64,000 nt of DNA from Rhodococcus sp. PAMC28707 (GCF_004795915.1 NZ_CP039253.1:2852001-2916000), one strand, 5' to 3'; shown: positions 8,917 through 16,943, numbered from the stretch's first letter. Program-made: numbers and translations. The notes: generated by a model not told the origin, from the sequence alone.

Positions 8917-9465
8917 ATGAAAAAAGCAACCAAAGGCGCCATAGCCGCGGGGGCGGCAGCTGTACTGCTGCTCGGCGGTTTGGGATCTTTCGCTCTGTGG
9001 AGCGATGAGGAGCCGGTCAGCGGCGGGACGATCAACTCCGGTGAACTCAACTTCGCATTGGTGCCGGGTTCGGGAAACTGGACCGAAACGTCGGTCGTCC
9101 CCGCAGCGAATATCGGCGCCGATCCCGCTGGCTTCCCCATCGTCCCGGGCGACGTTCTGGAGTACTCGACCCAGTACGTGGTCAATTGGGCGGGAGACAA
9201 CCTTCGTGCAAGCATCACAGCAGATTTCACCGACGTCGCAGGTGATCCAGCACTGGCCGATGCACTCGACGCTGAGGTATCGGTGAACGGAGGGACGTTG
9301 CTGCCCAACGCTTCCGCAGTCCCGCTTCCGCTCACGGCGTCACCGCAGACCATTACTGTTGCGGTAACGATCACCTTCGATCAAGCGACTGCTGATCTGG
9401 TCGCGCAGAACGAAAGTGTCGACCTGAACGCCTTCACTCTCACCTTGGATCAGGTTCGTCCCTGA
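8917..9465 (+). CDS. Exported protein with SipW-type (alternate) signal peptide
   Basis: A 182-residue secreted protein. The N-terminus is MKKATKG, a hydrophobic core (AAAVLLLGGLGSFALW) and then the acidic SDEEPVSGGTINSGEL stretch. This is the hallmark of proteins cut by SipW-class signal peptidases, as in TasA/camelysin fibre proteins. NCBIfam has a class of this kind named after a Rhodococcus erythropolis locus (RER_14450), which this protein resembles. The mature part is a Thr/Val/Ala-rich beta domain (LEYSTQYVVNW, TITVAVTITFDQ) with no catalytic motif and no sortase signal. Two Ser-His signal peptidases lie 1.5-4 kb downstream on the same strand. Confidence 0.85.
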   Translation: MKKATKGAIAAGAAAVLLLGGLGSFALWSDEEPVSGGTINSGELNFALVPGSGNWTETSVVPAANIGADPAGFPIVPGDVLEYSTQYVVNWAGDNLRASITADFTDVAGDPALADALDAEVSVNGGTLLPNASAVPLPLTASPQTITVAVTITFDQATADLVAQNESVDLNAFTLTLDQVRP

Positions 9466-9476
9466 TCTGAATTGAA

Positions 9477-9587
9477 GTGAATATCAAGTTAGTCGCAGCC
9501 GCGTCCGTCGTCGTACTGGCCTTGGGATCAGTACAGACGACGGGCGCGCTGTGGCGTGACGGCTCGATTGTGAGGCGATTTCCATGA
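9477..9587 (+). CDS. 36-residue ORF, signal peptide plus ALWRDG stub, coupled to next gene
   Basis: From GTG 9477 the frame gives a basic start (MNIK), a hydrophobic core (LVAAASVVVLALG), TTGALWRDG and a short basic end. The ALW-R/S-D motif matches the region after the signal core in the neighbouring SipW-type proteins (FALWSDEE, GATWRSAQ, AAWTDSA). Its TGA overlaps the ATG of the next gene (ATGA at 9584-9587). It is either a real micro-protein that couples translation or the remnant of a larger exported protein cut short after its signal peptide. The ribosome-binding site is poor. Confidence 0.55.
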   Translation: MNIKLVAAASVVVLALGSVQTTGALWRDGSIVRRFP

Positions 9588-10150
9588 ATAGGAAGCCCCT
9601 TCTGTGGGCGCTCGCTGCGGCTTCGGTCTTGGGGCTGACTTTCCTGTCAGCTCAGGAGACCGGCGCCACGTGGAGATCCGCGCAGGCGGTGAGCGGCGGT
9701 ACCATCACCTCCGGTCGCCTCGAGTTGGCGGTGGGGAACAGCGGCGTCCAGTCGAAGAGTCTCGACTTCGCAGCATTCGGTGGAGGCAATCGCATATTGG
9801 GGCCCGGTGATTATTCGCAGGCCCCTTTGACCGTTTTCAACAAGGGGAATATCCCCATGCGTTATCGAATTCAGAACACCATACAATCCAGCGCGACAAT
9901 GCCGTTGAGGCTCGACGTTTCTTCCGTCGTCAGCGAGGCCGCGTGCCCGGCACCGCCCGCAGCCAAGATCGGCGTGGGGGCCCTCTACAGCGGACCGATG
10001 ATCGGAGCGGCGTTCCCGGCGGCCGGGCAGTGGAGGCGACTTTCTCCGGGTGCGTCCGAGGTGCTGTGCATGACGGGAACTGTTGGAATCAATCCACCCT
10101 CGGGCGCGCAATCAACGGTGACATTCAGCGTCGCAGCCAAGCAGGACTGA
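9584..10150 (+). CDS. Exported protein with SipW-type signal peptide
   Basis: A 188-residue secreted protein: MNRK, hydrophobic core LLWALAAASVLGLTF, then ETGATWRSAQAVSGGTITSGRLEL, which shares the GGTI-SG motif with the protein at 8917. The mature domain is beta-rich (PLTVFNKGNIPMRYRIQNT, a typical DUF/TasA-like NKG-N-P segment) and has two cysteines (EAACPAPP and EVLCMTGT) that could form a disulphide outside the cell. The start overlaps the previous stop and the stop overlaps the next small ORF, so it sits inside a coupled operon. Confidence 0.82.
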   Translation: MNRKPLLWALAAASVLGLTFLSAQETGATWRSAQAVSGGTITSGRLELAVGNSGVQSKSLDFAAFGGGNRILGPGDYSQAPLTVFNKGNIPMRYRIQNTIQSSATMPLRLDVSSVVSEAACPAPPAAKIGVGALYSGPMIGAAFPAAGQWRRLSPGASEVLCMTGTVGINPPSGAQSTVTFSVAAKQD

Positions 10151-10302
10151 TGAACGCCCACTATCGATCCTCTTGGCCGAATCTCGGCTACGTCGACAAC
10201 ATCCCGACGGTCGACGATCCCGGCCCGGTGTTCAGAATCGTCGTGGATGCACAGATATCGAGCCGCACCCGGCGGAAAGGGGTGAGCAATGTTTCACCGT
10301 GA
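10150..10302 (+). CDS. 50-residue ORF of unknown function between exported-protein genes
   Basis: ATG 10150 overlaps the preceding stop as TGATG, and the ORF ends 14 nt inside the next gene. The product (MNAHYRSSWPNLGYVDNIP...FRIVVDAQISSRTRRKG) has no signal peptide or membrane segment and a basic tail. I recognise no family. Its position in a chain of overlapping genes argues for translation; against it, the ORF is short and could simply fill the spacer before the ribosome-binding site (GGAAAGGGG) of the next gene. Confidence 0.4.
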   Translation: MNAHYRSSWPNLGYVDNIPTVDDPGPVFRIVVDAQISSRTRRKGVSNVSP

Positions 10303-10918
10303 CCGATCGGGCGCAGGTGATCCCGCACGCCCACGGTTGGGTTCGTCGACCACTGGAACCCGCACGCGTGCAGTGATGTCCATCGGCATCGTGCTAGGCC
10401 TCGGTGCGGTAGGCACGCTTGCCGCGTGGACCGACTCCGCCACCGCGACGTCGTCGAAGTTCAGCGCAGGGTCGATTCTTCTGAACGTCAATGGAAAGCA
10501 TGAGGCCTCCACGATGACGTCGCTGGCTATGGTCGCTATGAAACCAGGGGACAGTGTCGCGGGGATGCTGCCGGTCGAGAACAAGGGCACAGTGGCCTTC
10601 AGATATACGGCCACCGTGACCACCAGTGCAGATTCGGTGCTGGCACCCAACCTCAAAGTTGCCGCCTATCGATCCGCTGCCGTTGCCAACTCTGTCCTCG
10701 CGGCGGGGAAAATCTGCACCGGAACGCTTATCGATCCGGCGGTGAATCTGGCACCCTCCCCGACGTCGAGGACCATGATTTCGACACCGCGTCCCCTTGC
10801 CGTCGCCGCCAGCGAGAATATCTGCATCCAGGTGACTCTCGACAGCAGCACCGTCAAACCTGTAGCTCAAGGAAAGTCGGCGACGGTCAATTTTCTTTTC
10901 ACAGCGAACAACCCCTGA
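10289..10918 (+). CDS. Exported protein with SipW-type signal peptide
   Basis: A 209-residue protein with an unusually long, Arg-rich cytoplasmic N-region, then the hydrophobic core VMSIGIVLGLGAVGTLAAW and TDSATATSSKFSAGSILLNV, the same layout as the other SipW-type proteins here. The mature domain again has a VENKGTVAFRYTATV segment, matching NKGNIPMRYRIQ in the preceding protein, so the two are paralogues. It also has two cysteines (GKICTGTL and ENICIQVT). The start at ATG 10289 follows GGAAAGGGG; an internal ATG before SIGIVLG is an alternative. The first signal peptidase gene follows 7 nt later. Confidence 0.82.
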   Translation: MFHRDRSGAGDPARPRLGSSTTGTRTRAVMSIGIVLGLGAVGTLAAWTDSATATSSKFSAGSILLNVNGKHEASTMTSLAMVAMKPGDSVAGMLPVENKGTVAFRYTATVTTSADSVLAPNLKVAAYRSAAVANSVLAAGKICTGTLIDPAVNLAPSPTSRTMISTPRPLAVAASENICIQVTLDSSTVKPVAQGKSATVNFLFTANNP

Positions 10919-10925
10919 GGAAACG

Positions 10926-11486
10926 ATGGCATCCCTACGAGAATCCGCTGCCGGGCGCACTGGCCGCGAGATAGCGCTGACTGTCGGCGCTCTCGCGGGC
11001 TTGATCTGTGTTCTCGCTGCGGTAGCTTCCCTGACGTTCGGTATCAAACCCTTGGTTTTTCGGTCCGGTTCGATGGCGCCTGCTATCCACACCGGTGCCT
11101 TGGCCCTCGCGAAAGCGGTGCCCGCCGACCAATTGGTGCTCGGTGACATCGTCAGTGTCGAAGACGATGGCACGCGGATCACGCACCGCGTAGACGCCAT
11201 CGAGCCGATGGCCGGCGGGAGCATGGTGGTCACTCTCAAGGGCGATGCAAACGAGGAGGCTGATAGCAGCCCATATTTTGTCACCGAAGCCGATCGCGTG
11301 TTCTTCCATGTGAACGGACTGGGCTACGTGGTGGCCTGGCTATCCAGCCCGGTCGCGATCTTCCTGGGCGGTGTACTCGTCGGTGGCCTCCTGATGGTCG
11401 CCTTTCGTCCCGATGGCCGCCGTGAGCAGTCCGCAGATAACGAAGCCAGCGATGCAGCGGCCGAAGAGGGAGTTTCGCTGACATGA
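10926..11486 (+). CDS. Signal peptidase I, SipW/ER type (Ser-His)
   Basis: A 186-residue membrane serine peptidase (S26B). An N-terminal helix at about residues 19-40 is followed by FRSGSMAP with the catalytic Ser49, then ITHRVD with His87 in place of the Lys of ordinary bacterial signal peptidase I, and KGDANE (Asp107). A second helix lies near residues 142-162. The Ser-His arrangement defines SipW-type enzymes, which process TasA-like proteins. It is positioned directly after three candidate substrates, and its 3' end overlaps the next gene (ATGA), so it very likely matures the exported proteins of this locus. Confidence 0.9.
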   Translation: MASLRESAAGRTGREIALTVGALAGLICVLAAVASLTFGIKPLVFRSGSMAPAIHTGALALAKAVPADQLVLGDIVSVEDDGTRITHRVDAIEPMAGGSMVVTLKGDANEEADSSPYFVTEADRVFFHVNGLGYVVAWLSSPVAIFLGGVLVGGLLMVAFRPDGRREQSADNEASDAAAEEGVSLT

Positions 11487-12625
11487 AGAGAACTGCGCAG
11501 CCGTTTTCCCGTTTCGCCCCTACCCGGCGAAAGAACGCACGTATCCGAGCCTTGGTCGCCTTGGCGGTGGGCACGTTCATGGTGTTCGGTGCTACTCAGG
11601 CGGTCGATACCAGTGCGGCATTGACAGATTCGGTGATCGTGAAGAGTGGACAGCTTGCGGTGGACGCGAACTTGCTGCCGCGATCACAATTCGTGTCCTG
11701 TGTGGACCAAGGCGGCGCGCCGAATCCACGAAGCACGGTGACCTGGAAGCACCTTGGTCCGGGATACAGCTATTATCTCGAAGTTCGCTGGCGTGACGGA
11801 ACTTTCAGATATTCCACCACAGTGACTGCAGGAGTCGGTGCGGGCCGGGGCAGTAACATCAGCTACCAGATTCTGCAGGACAACGTATGGGCCCTGGGTG
11901 CGCTCGGTAGGAATATGACACTGCGGATACTGCCTGTGCTCAATGGAGTGAGAGGCACCAATTGGGTAGGTACGTACCTTCATCTGGGATCAGCACAACA
12001 CATGTACTGCAACGGGGCGACGTGGGGCAGTGGAGAAGGCGAGCACATCTACCCCAAGAACCTTTTCAACCCCGGTGACGGCACGCCGTTGGCCAGAAAC
12101 GCTCAACCGTCGATGGACGACGAGAAGTTGGCTCCCACCACCGCGACCGCAGTGGAGAACCCGAACGATACTGATACTGAAACGAGTTCGGCGCCGCCGA
12201 GCACCACAAGCGTCACGCCATCGACGACGGGTCAGACCACACCGGCGCCATCGGATCAGCCGACTCCCATGCCGGCGCCGTCGACGACGGATCAGACAAC
12301 GTCGGCACCGGTGACTCCGACTTCCAGTGCCATTCCCGCCACAAGCACGCCACCCGACACTGTCGGTCCCATTTCGACCTCTGAGTCAGGCGACTACAGC
12401 GCGGCGCGGTCTGCGAATGGCAAGGCGTTGATCATCACAGACCCGACGGGCACGTACGAGTTGGCCTACGCAGTCTTGCCTGATGCGGCCATGCGTTGGG
12501 ATGGTGATGATCTGGTGGTCGTCGAAGGCGACAAGCAGACGCGAATCTCGAAGTCGTCCGGCCAGTGGCAGGTTGTTCTCGAATCGGCCTCCACCGCAGA
12601 GGGGGTCACGGTGACACCCAACTGA
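11483..12625 (+). CDS. Large secreted protein with Pro/Ser/Thr-rich linker
   Basis: A 380-residue exported protein whose start overlaps the signal peptidase stop (ATGA). It has a basic N-region of about 30 residues and the core LVALAVGTFMVFGATQAV. TSAALTDSVIVKSGQLAVD follows, again close to the SipW-type pattern. An N-terminal beta domain with two cysteines (FVSCVDQG and HMYCNGA) and aromatic-rich segments (YSYYLEVRWRDG) runs to about residue 195. A low-complexity Thr/Pro/Ser linker spans about residues 220-300 and a C-terminal domain (GKALIITDPTGTYELAYAVLP) ends the protein. No sortase motif is visible. It could be the cell-wall-spanning or tip component of the locus; the function is unknown. 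Confidence 0.82.
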   Translation: MKRTAQPFSRFAPTRRKNARIRALVALAVGTFMVFGATQAVDTSAALTDSVIVKSGQLAVDANLLPRSQFVSCVDQGGAPNPRSTVTWKHLGPGYSYYLEVRWRDGTFRYSTTVTAGVGAGRGSNISYQILQDNVWALGALGRNMTLRILPVLNGVRGTNWVGTYLHLGSAQHMYCNGATWGSGEGEHIYPKNLFNPGDGTPLARNAQPSMDDEKLAPTTATAVENPNDTDTETSSAPPSTTSVTPSTTGQTTPAPSDQPTPMPAPSTTDQTTSAPVTPTSSAIPATSTPPDTVGPISTSESGDYSAARSANGKALIITDPTGTYELAYAVLPDAAMRWDGDDLVVVEGDKQTRISKSSGQWQVVLESASTAEGVTVTPN

Positions 12626-12776
12626 TGAGTTTTTCGAAGCCCGGAAATAATAGGAAACTTGGAAGTCTCCTCTTACTATCGTGGCAACGAGGCCTGGTGC
12701 TTTCGGCTCACCGAGGGCGGCAGCGGGCCGATAATTCAGTTTCCCAGAGTCAAGTTTCGTGCAGAGCGGATCAGAC

Positions 12777-13376
12777 ATGAGCACCGATGACACCGATGTG
12801 ATACCGGTCGTTTCGGCTGAAGAGGCCGAAACGCGTACCGGCCTGTGGTGGTGGGTCAGTCGAATCGTGTCCTTCCTACTGTTGGCAGCGATGTTGTTCA
12901 TTCTTGCTGTCACCGTGGTAATTCCGCGAATCAGTGGTTCCACACCGTATACCGTCCTGACCAGTTCGATGAGGCCCACGTATCCGCCAGGAGCCTTGGT
13001 GGTCGTCAAGCCCGCTGAGGTGGACGAGCTTGTGGTAGGAACTGCCGTCACCTACCAGATCCGTTCTGGGGAAGCGGATGTCGTCACCCATCGGATCGTT
13101 GCAACTCGACAGAGCGGCGGTGGTGAAACGACGTATGTCACTCGCGGCGACAACAATGGAGCTGACGACGAAGATCCAGTGCAGCTCGGTCAGATTCGCG
13201 GCAAAGTCTGGTACTCGGTGCCGTATATGGGTTACGTCAACAATTGGCTCAACGGTGAACAGCGGAAGATCACGGTGACTGTCATCCTGATCGCACTTGC
13301 CGGGTACGCAGTGTGCATGTTCGCCGGCGCTGGAATCGACCATCGCAAGAAGCGGAAAGAAGTGTTATCGCTATGA
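12777..13376 (+). CDS. Signal peptidase I, SipW/ER type (Ser-His), second copy
   Basis: A 199-residue S26B-type membrane peptidase: helix at about residues 25-50, VLTSSMRPTYPPG with catalytic Ser64, VVTHRIV with His105, and TRGDNNGADD with Asp125, then a C-terminal helix (VTVILIALAGYAVCMF). It is only distantly similar to the first copy at 10926, so the two enzymes may handle different substrates in this locus. ATG 12777 is preferred; a GTG at 12759 is in frame. About 150 bp of lower-GC spacer separate it from the large secreted protein, so a second promoter is possible. It overlaps the next gene by ATGA. Confidence 0.9.
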   Translation: MSTDDTDVIPVVSAEEAETRTGLWWWVSRIVSFLLLAAMLFILAVTVVIPRISGSTPYTVLTSSMRPTYPPGALVVVKPAEVDELVVGTAVTYQIRSGEADVVTHRIVATRQSGGGETTYVTRGDNNGADDEDPVQLGQIRGKVWYSVPYMGYVNNWLNGEQRKITVTVILIALAGYAVCMFAGAGIDHRKKRKEVLSL

Positions 13377-13864
13377 GCGCCAGAGTGATTGCGTGTGGTG
13401 CCGCCGCGTGTACAGCGTTGGCAGCAGTGCTGTTGATCGGCGCAGGCCCGAGTCGGCCTTCCCAGTCGGTGAGCTACAGCCTCGACGGTGAGACGTGGTC
13501 GACGACCTTGCCGGTTTCTCTTTTCGACAGCGATGTTCGCTGGGTTCCAGGAGATCGGCGTAGTACGAGTTTTCACATCTTCAACGACACTGATGACGAA
13601 GGCCGTCTCACGGTACAGGGGCACAGTGTGAGTCCATATTTCGAAGAGACTTTGGAAGTAGCGGTCGTGGGCGAGAGTCAGGCATCGAAGTGCGCTCGGA
13701 TTGTTGTTGCTGCCCGTGAGAAGCGATTGGTCGAGGCAGTTGTTCACCTGGTGAGCGATGCCGGAAACGACACACAGAAGGAAACTGCGGGGACGGCGAT
13801 CGTCGTGCAATGGGACAACAGAACCGATGAGCTGTGCTCCGAACTGGAGGTTCAGAGCTTCTGA
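13373..13864 (+). CDS. Small exported protein coupled to second signal peptidase
   Basis: A 163-residue protein with an N-terminal signal or anchor helix (VIACGAAACTALAAVLLIGAG) followed by a beta-rich domain. The segment VRWVPGDRRSTSFHIFNDTDDEGRLTV resembles the immunoglobulin-like surface domains that often accompany SipW-type systems. Two cysteines (ASKCARIV and DELCSELE) may form a disulphide. The ATG at 13373 overlaps the stop of the signal peptidase gene. I cannot name a family. The location implies a substrate or accessory of the second peptidase. It is the last gene of the block. Confidence 0.78.
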   Translation: MSARVIACGAAACTALAAVLLIGAGPSRPSQSVSYSLDGETWSTTLPVSLFDSDVRWVPGDRRSTSFHIFNDTDDEGRLTVQGHSVSPYFEETLEVAVVGESQASKCARIVVAAREKRLVEAVVHLVSDAGNDTQKETAGTAIVVQWDNRTDELCSELEVQSF

Positions 13865-14273
13865 GTGTCCAGAGTGGACGGTGCCGGACCGGTAGCGCTG
13901 GCTACCCGGTAATCCGGCAGCAATCAACACGTACACGATCCTCTATCCCGTCGACGGTCGACGGTCGACGATGCAGGAGCGGGGAAGTGCATGGGCTGAT
14001 TTCCACTGACAGCGAGTACGACTCCGGTGAAGTTTGGGCTCGGGTGACCCGATGCGGCCCCTCGAACCCGACCAGTTGTCGAAACCGGACAGCACCGAAT
14101 CCGATCGACTTGCAGAGTGGTGCACTTGTCGGCGAACGAATGACTTCCAGCGAACTCCGAATCCCAATCGAACCGGGGTCACCGCAGTTGAAAAGCACTA
14201 TTCTAATTCGACTGACCGAATCGGTGCTCGAGGTGCACAATAGTGTGCAAGTAATGCGACGGAAGGTCGGCCG
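13865..14273. other. Intergenic region after the SipW-type locus
   Basis: About 410 bp with no supported gene. An imperfect hairpin (ACCGGTAGC...GCTACCCGGT, around 13889-13911) soon after the stop may end transcription. GTCGACG occurs three times in a row near 13950-13970. The rest has poor coding character on both strands. A GGAAGG ribosome-binding site lies just before the LGFP gene. Confidence 0.5.
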
Positions 14274-14714
14274 ATGCCCACTACATACTGCGGTCTCGAA
14301 GTTTTCGGCTATCAATTCGATCGCTTTGCCTACGAGCACCCGTGGATCGGTGAGCAGGTTGGTGATTTCATGCTCGGTCCCGGGGGCGGAGGAATGCTCG
14401 AATACCGAAACGCAACGGTGTTCGCACTCCCCGAGGGCGGCGCCCACGAAGTGCACGGCGAGATACTTGCCTTCTATCTGAAGCACAGCGGCCCATACGG
14501 CTCGCTGGGTTACCCGATCAGCAACGAAAAGCCCACGCCCACGGGTTACGGGCGCTACAACCTGTTCGAGCGCGGATCGATCGGCTGGATGCCCGAGACG
14601 GACGCCTTCATCATCGGTGGCCGCAGCGAGGACGACACGACGCCACCTGGTTCCGAGGCAGAAAATGCGTCTTCCACCGACATACCCGCCAATCCAATCT
14701 CCATTCCGGCCTGA
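14274..14714 (+). CDS. LGFP-repeat-like protein
   Basis: A 146-residue protein with about two copies of an LGFP-type repeat: HPWIGEQVGDFMLGPGGG...NATVFALPEGGAHEVHGEILAFYL and GSLGYPISNEKPT...YNLFERGSIGWMPETDAFI. LGFP repeats occur in surface and cell-wall proteins of mycolic-acid bacteria, for example appended to mycolyltransferases. No signal peptide is visible, so this copy is either cytoplasmic or exported by another route. A Thr/Pro/Ser-rich tail ends it. About 145 bp of AT-rich DNA separate it from ogt. Confidence 0.75.
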   Translation: MPTTYCGLEVFGYQFDRFAYEHPWIGEQVGDFMLGPGGGGMLEYRNATVFALPEGGAHEVHGEILAFYLKHSGPYGSLGYPISNEKPTPTGYGRYNLFERGSIGWMPETDAFIIGGRSEDDTTPPGSEAENASSTDIPANPISIPA

Positions 14715-14859
14715 AAGATACCGCTGGATGCTTTTCCTCTCGACATTAGAGATCGACGGATTGATTCATCGAATTCGAATGAAAAATAAACTTCCGAAAT
14801 CGATTAGCCGACTATTAATTGAAACTGCACTCGCACGCAACTTTCTCGTACAATCGCGG

Positions 14860-15378
14860 TCAGAAGAGGGTGGGCTCCCCGAATCCGGCAACACCCTCGA
14901 TCGACAGAATCCTCTCTTTGGTGCTCGCTCCGCCCGGCGCGGAGAATCCGCCGACCTCGCGGCCAGCGCCGAGGACGCGGTGGCACGGAATGATGATCGG
15001 CACCGGGTTACGGCCCAACGCGCCTCCCACCGCCTGCGCAGCGCCAGGATGCCCGAGCCGAGCAGCGAGCGCCCCGTACGTCATCGTCGAATGATGCGGT
15101 ATGGCCCGCGTGACGGCGTAGACCGCACTGTCGAAGTCCGAGACGTCGAGTACTACTGCAATCGCAGAAAGATCGACTTGCTTGCCGTCGAGGAGTGCGG
15201 TGATCAGTTCGAGGGCCTCCCGGGCCGCACCCTTCGGGACGTCCGGTTCGCCGCCGAAGCCATGCAGGTATGCAGCTAGTGCGTCATCCGATTCCGGCAA
15301 TCCGACGGCGGTGATGCCGGTGTCGGACCAGGCCAGGCCACACCTCCCGAGGGCGGTATCGAAGAGTACGTAGGGCAC
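14860..15378 (-). CDS. ogt: Methylated-DNA--protein-cysteine S-methyltransferase
   Basis: Repairs O6-methylguanine by transferring the methyl group to its own cysteine. The 172-residue product contains the active-site motif IPCHRVLGAG and the helix-turn-helix and Arg-finger region (HHSTMTYGALAARLGHPGAAQAVGGALGRNPVPI). It lacks an Ada sensor domain. GTG 15378 gives the expected MPYVLFDTALG-type N-terminus; the GGAGG just before it is rather close, so the start could shift slightly. It diverges from the MocR regulator gene. Confidence 0.93.
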   Translation of the reverse strand: MPYVLFDTALGRCGLAWSDTGITAVGLPESDDALAAYLHGFGGEPDVPKGAAREALELITALLDGKQVDLSAIAVVLDVSDFDSAVYAVTRAIPHHSTMTYGALAARLGHPGAAQAVGGALGRNPVPIIIPCHRVLGAGREVGGFSAPGGASTKERILSIEGVAGFGEPTLF

Positions 15379-15453
15379 CCCTCCAGTATGAACCAGTCCA
15401 CTGGATGGGTCATTGGATTTGATTCCGGATGCCAGTGGGCGAATACTCGAGCG

Positions 15454-16932
15454 ATGGCTACGAGGGTTCTCCATGCGACGTCTCTGGCGCGCGATCTAGG
15501 ACGCTGGCGCACCGATGCCGACGACGGGTCGAGTAGGCGCCGGACGTCCCGGCCGACGTACCGGGCGCTCGCCGACGGCGTCCGACTCCTCATCCACGAC
15601 GGGCGGATCCCGCTGGGGGTGGGTCTGCCGAGTGAGCGGGACCTCTCCGCTGCGCTCGAACTGAGTCGCACCACGATCACCTCTTCGTATGCAGTCCTTC
15701 GTGAGGAGGGCTATCTCATCAGCAAGCAGGGCGCGCGCAGCACCGTCGCCCTTCCCGACGCGGCGCGCCCCAACGGCATCCTCCTCCAGACGAAGTCGTC
15801 GAGTGGACCTGTGGTGGACATGAGCCACGCTGCGATGGCGGCACCGACCGAGGCAATGCTGGCTGCGTACGGCTCAGCGCTGCAAGCACTTCCGGCGTAT
15901 TTGTCCACGCACGGCATGGAGCCGATCGGCCTCGCAGTACTGCGCGAGGCAATTGCAAGACGGTTCACCGAGCGGGGCCTCGTGACCACCCCCGACCAGA
16001 TCATGGTCACCTCTGGAGCGCAGCAGGCGCTGGGGTTGTTGTTGGGCACGTTGACCTCGCCAGGAGATCGCGTGCTCATCGATCATCCGACGTACCCCAA
16101 TGCGCTGGAGGCAATTCGGCGTGTCGGCGCGCGCCCGGTCCCGGTGCCGCTACGCCCTGAGGACGACGCCTGGGATCTGGAAGGTGTCCGTAGTGCGGCC
16201 AGACAGACCGCGGCGAAAGTCGCGTACATGATCCTCGACTTCCACAATCCGACGGGAAGGTGCTTGGACGCCGATGGCCGTGCCGAACTCGCGCGGATCG
16301 CCCGCGACACATCGATGACGCTGATCGTCGACGAGACGATGGTGGATCTGTGGCTCGACAGTCCACCGCCACCACCGGTCGCGTCGTTCGGTCGGGTGTC
16401 CGGGACCGATATCGTCACCATCGGTTCGGCGTCGAAGTCGTACTGGGGTGGTCTGCGCATCGGATGGATTCGAGCACATCCGTCGTTGATCAGTCAGCTT
16501 GCGGGCTCGCGGGCCGCGCACGATCTGGGTACCTCGATCATGGATCAACTGGCCGCAGGTTTTCTACTCGAGGATGCGGATGCGATTCTCGAGACCAGAA
16601 GGACGCAACTGCGGGAGCGCCGTCGGGTCTTGGAAGATGCTATCGCCGAACACCTTCCGGGCTGGCGTTACCGGCGTTCGACGGGTGGGATGTCGCTGTG
16701 GTTGCAGATTCCCGCGCCGGTATCGAGTGCGTTGGCTGCGACTGCGCCTGCGTTCGGGGCGGTACTGGCAGCAGGCCCACGCTTCGGCGTAGAGGGAGCA
16801 TTCGAGCGCTTCCTTCGGATGCCGTACACCCGTGAACCGGCCGAGCTCGCCGCAGCGGTCACAGCCACTGCGGCGGCGTACCGGGCGTTGGCCCCCACTG
16901 TCGAGGGTCAACAACCGGGGCTCGTCTTCTGA
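15454..16932 (+). CDS. MocR/GntR family regulator with aminotransferase domain
   Basis: A 492-residue transcription factor. A GntR winged helix occupies about residues 25-95 (ALADGVRLLIHDGRIPLGVGLPSERDLSAALELSRTTITSSYAVLREEGY). It is joined to a fold-type I aminotransferase-like domain that binds PLP; the Schiff-base lysine is in GSASKSYWGGLRIGW, and DFHNPTGR and VDETMVDLW are present. Such proteins sense PLP or amino compounds and often control divergently transcribed transporter or vitamin B6 genes. Here the divergent neighbour is ogt, so the target is unclear. ATG 15454 is preferred over an ATG at 15388 that would extend into the ogt promoter. Confidence 0.9.
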   Translation: MATRVLHATSLARDLGRWRTDADDGSSRRRTSRPTYRALADGVRLLIHDGRIPLGVGLPSERDLSAALELSRTTITSSYAVLREEGYLISKQGARSTVALPDAARPNGILLQTKSSSGPVVDMSHAAMAAPTEAMLAAYGSALQALPAYLSTHGMEPIGLAVLREAIARRFTERGLVTTPDQIMVTSGAQQALGLLLGTLTSPGDRVLIDHPTYPNALEAIRRVGARPVPVPLRPEDDAWDLEGVRSAARQTAAKVAYMILDFHNPTGRCLDADGRAELARIARDTSMTLIVDETMVDLWLDSPPPPPVASFGRVSGTDIVTIGSASKSYWGGLRIGWIRAHPSLISQLAGSRAAHDLGTSIMDQLAAGFLLEDADAILETRRTQLRERRRVLEDAIAEHLPGWRYRRSTGGMSLWLQIPAPVSSALAATAPAFGAVLAAGPRFGVEGAFERFLRMPYTREPAELAAAVTATAAAYRALAPTVEGQQPGLVF

Positions 16933-16943
16933 ACGAAAAAGGC

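Noticed and set aside
13902-14486. 194-residue minus-strand frame between the SipW locus and the LGFP gene
   Set aside because: Covers half of the LGFP gene antisense, shows no motif and no ribosome-binding site, and the plus-strand frame there is equally weak.
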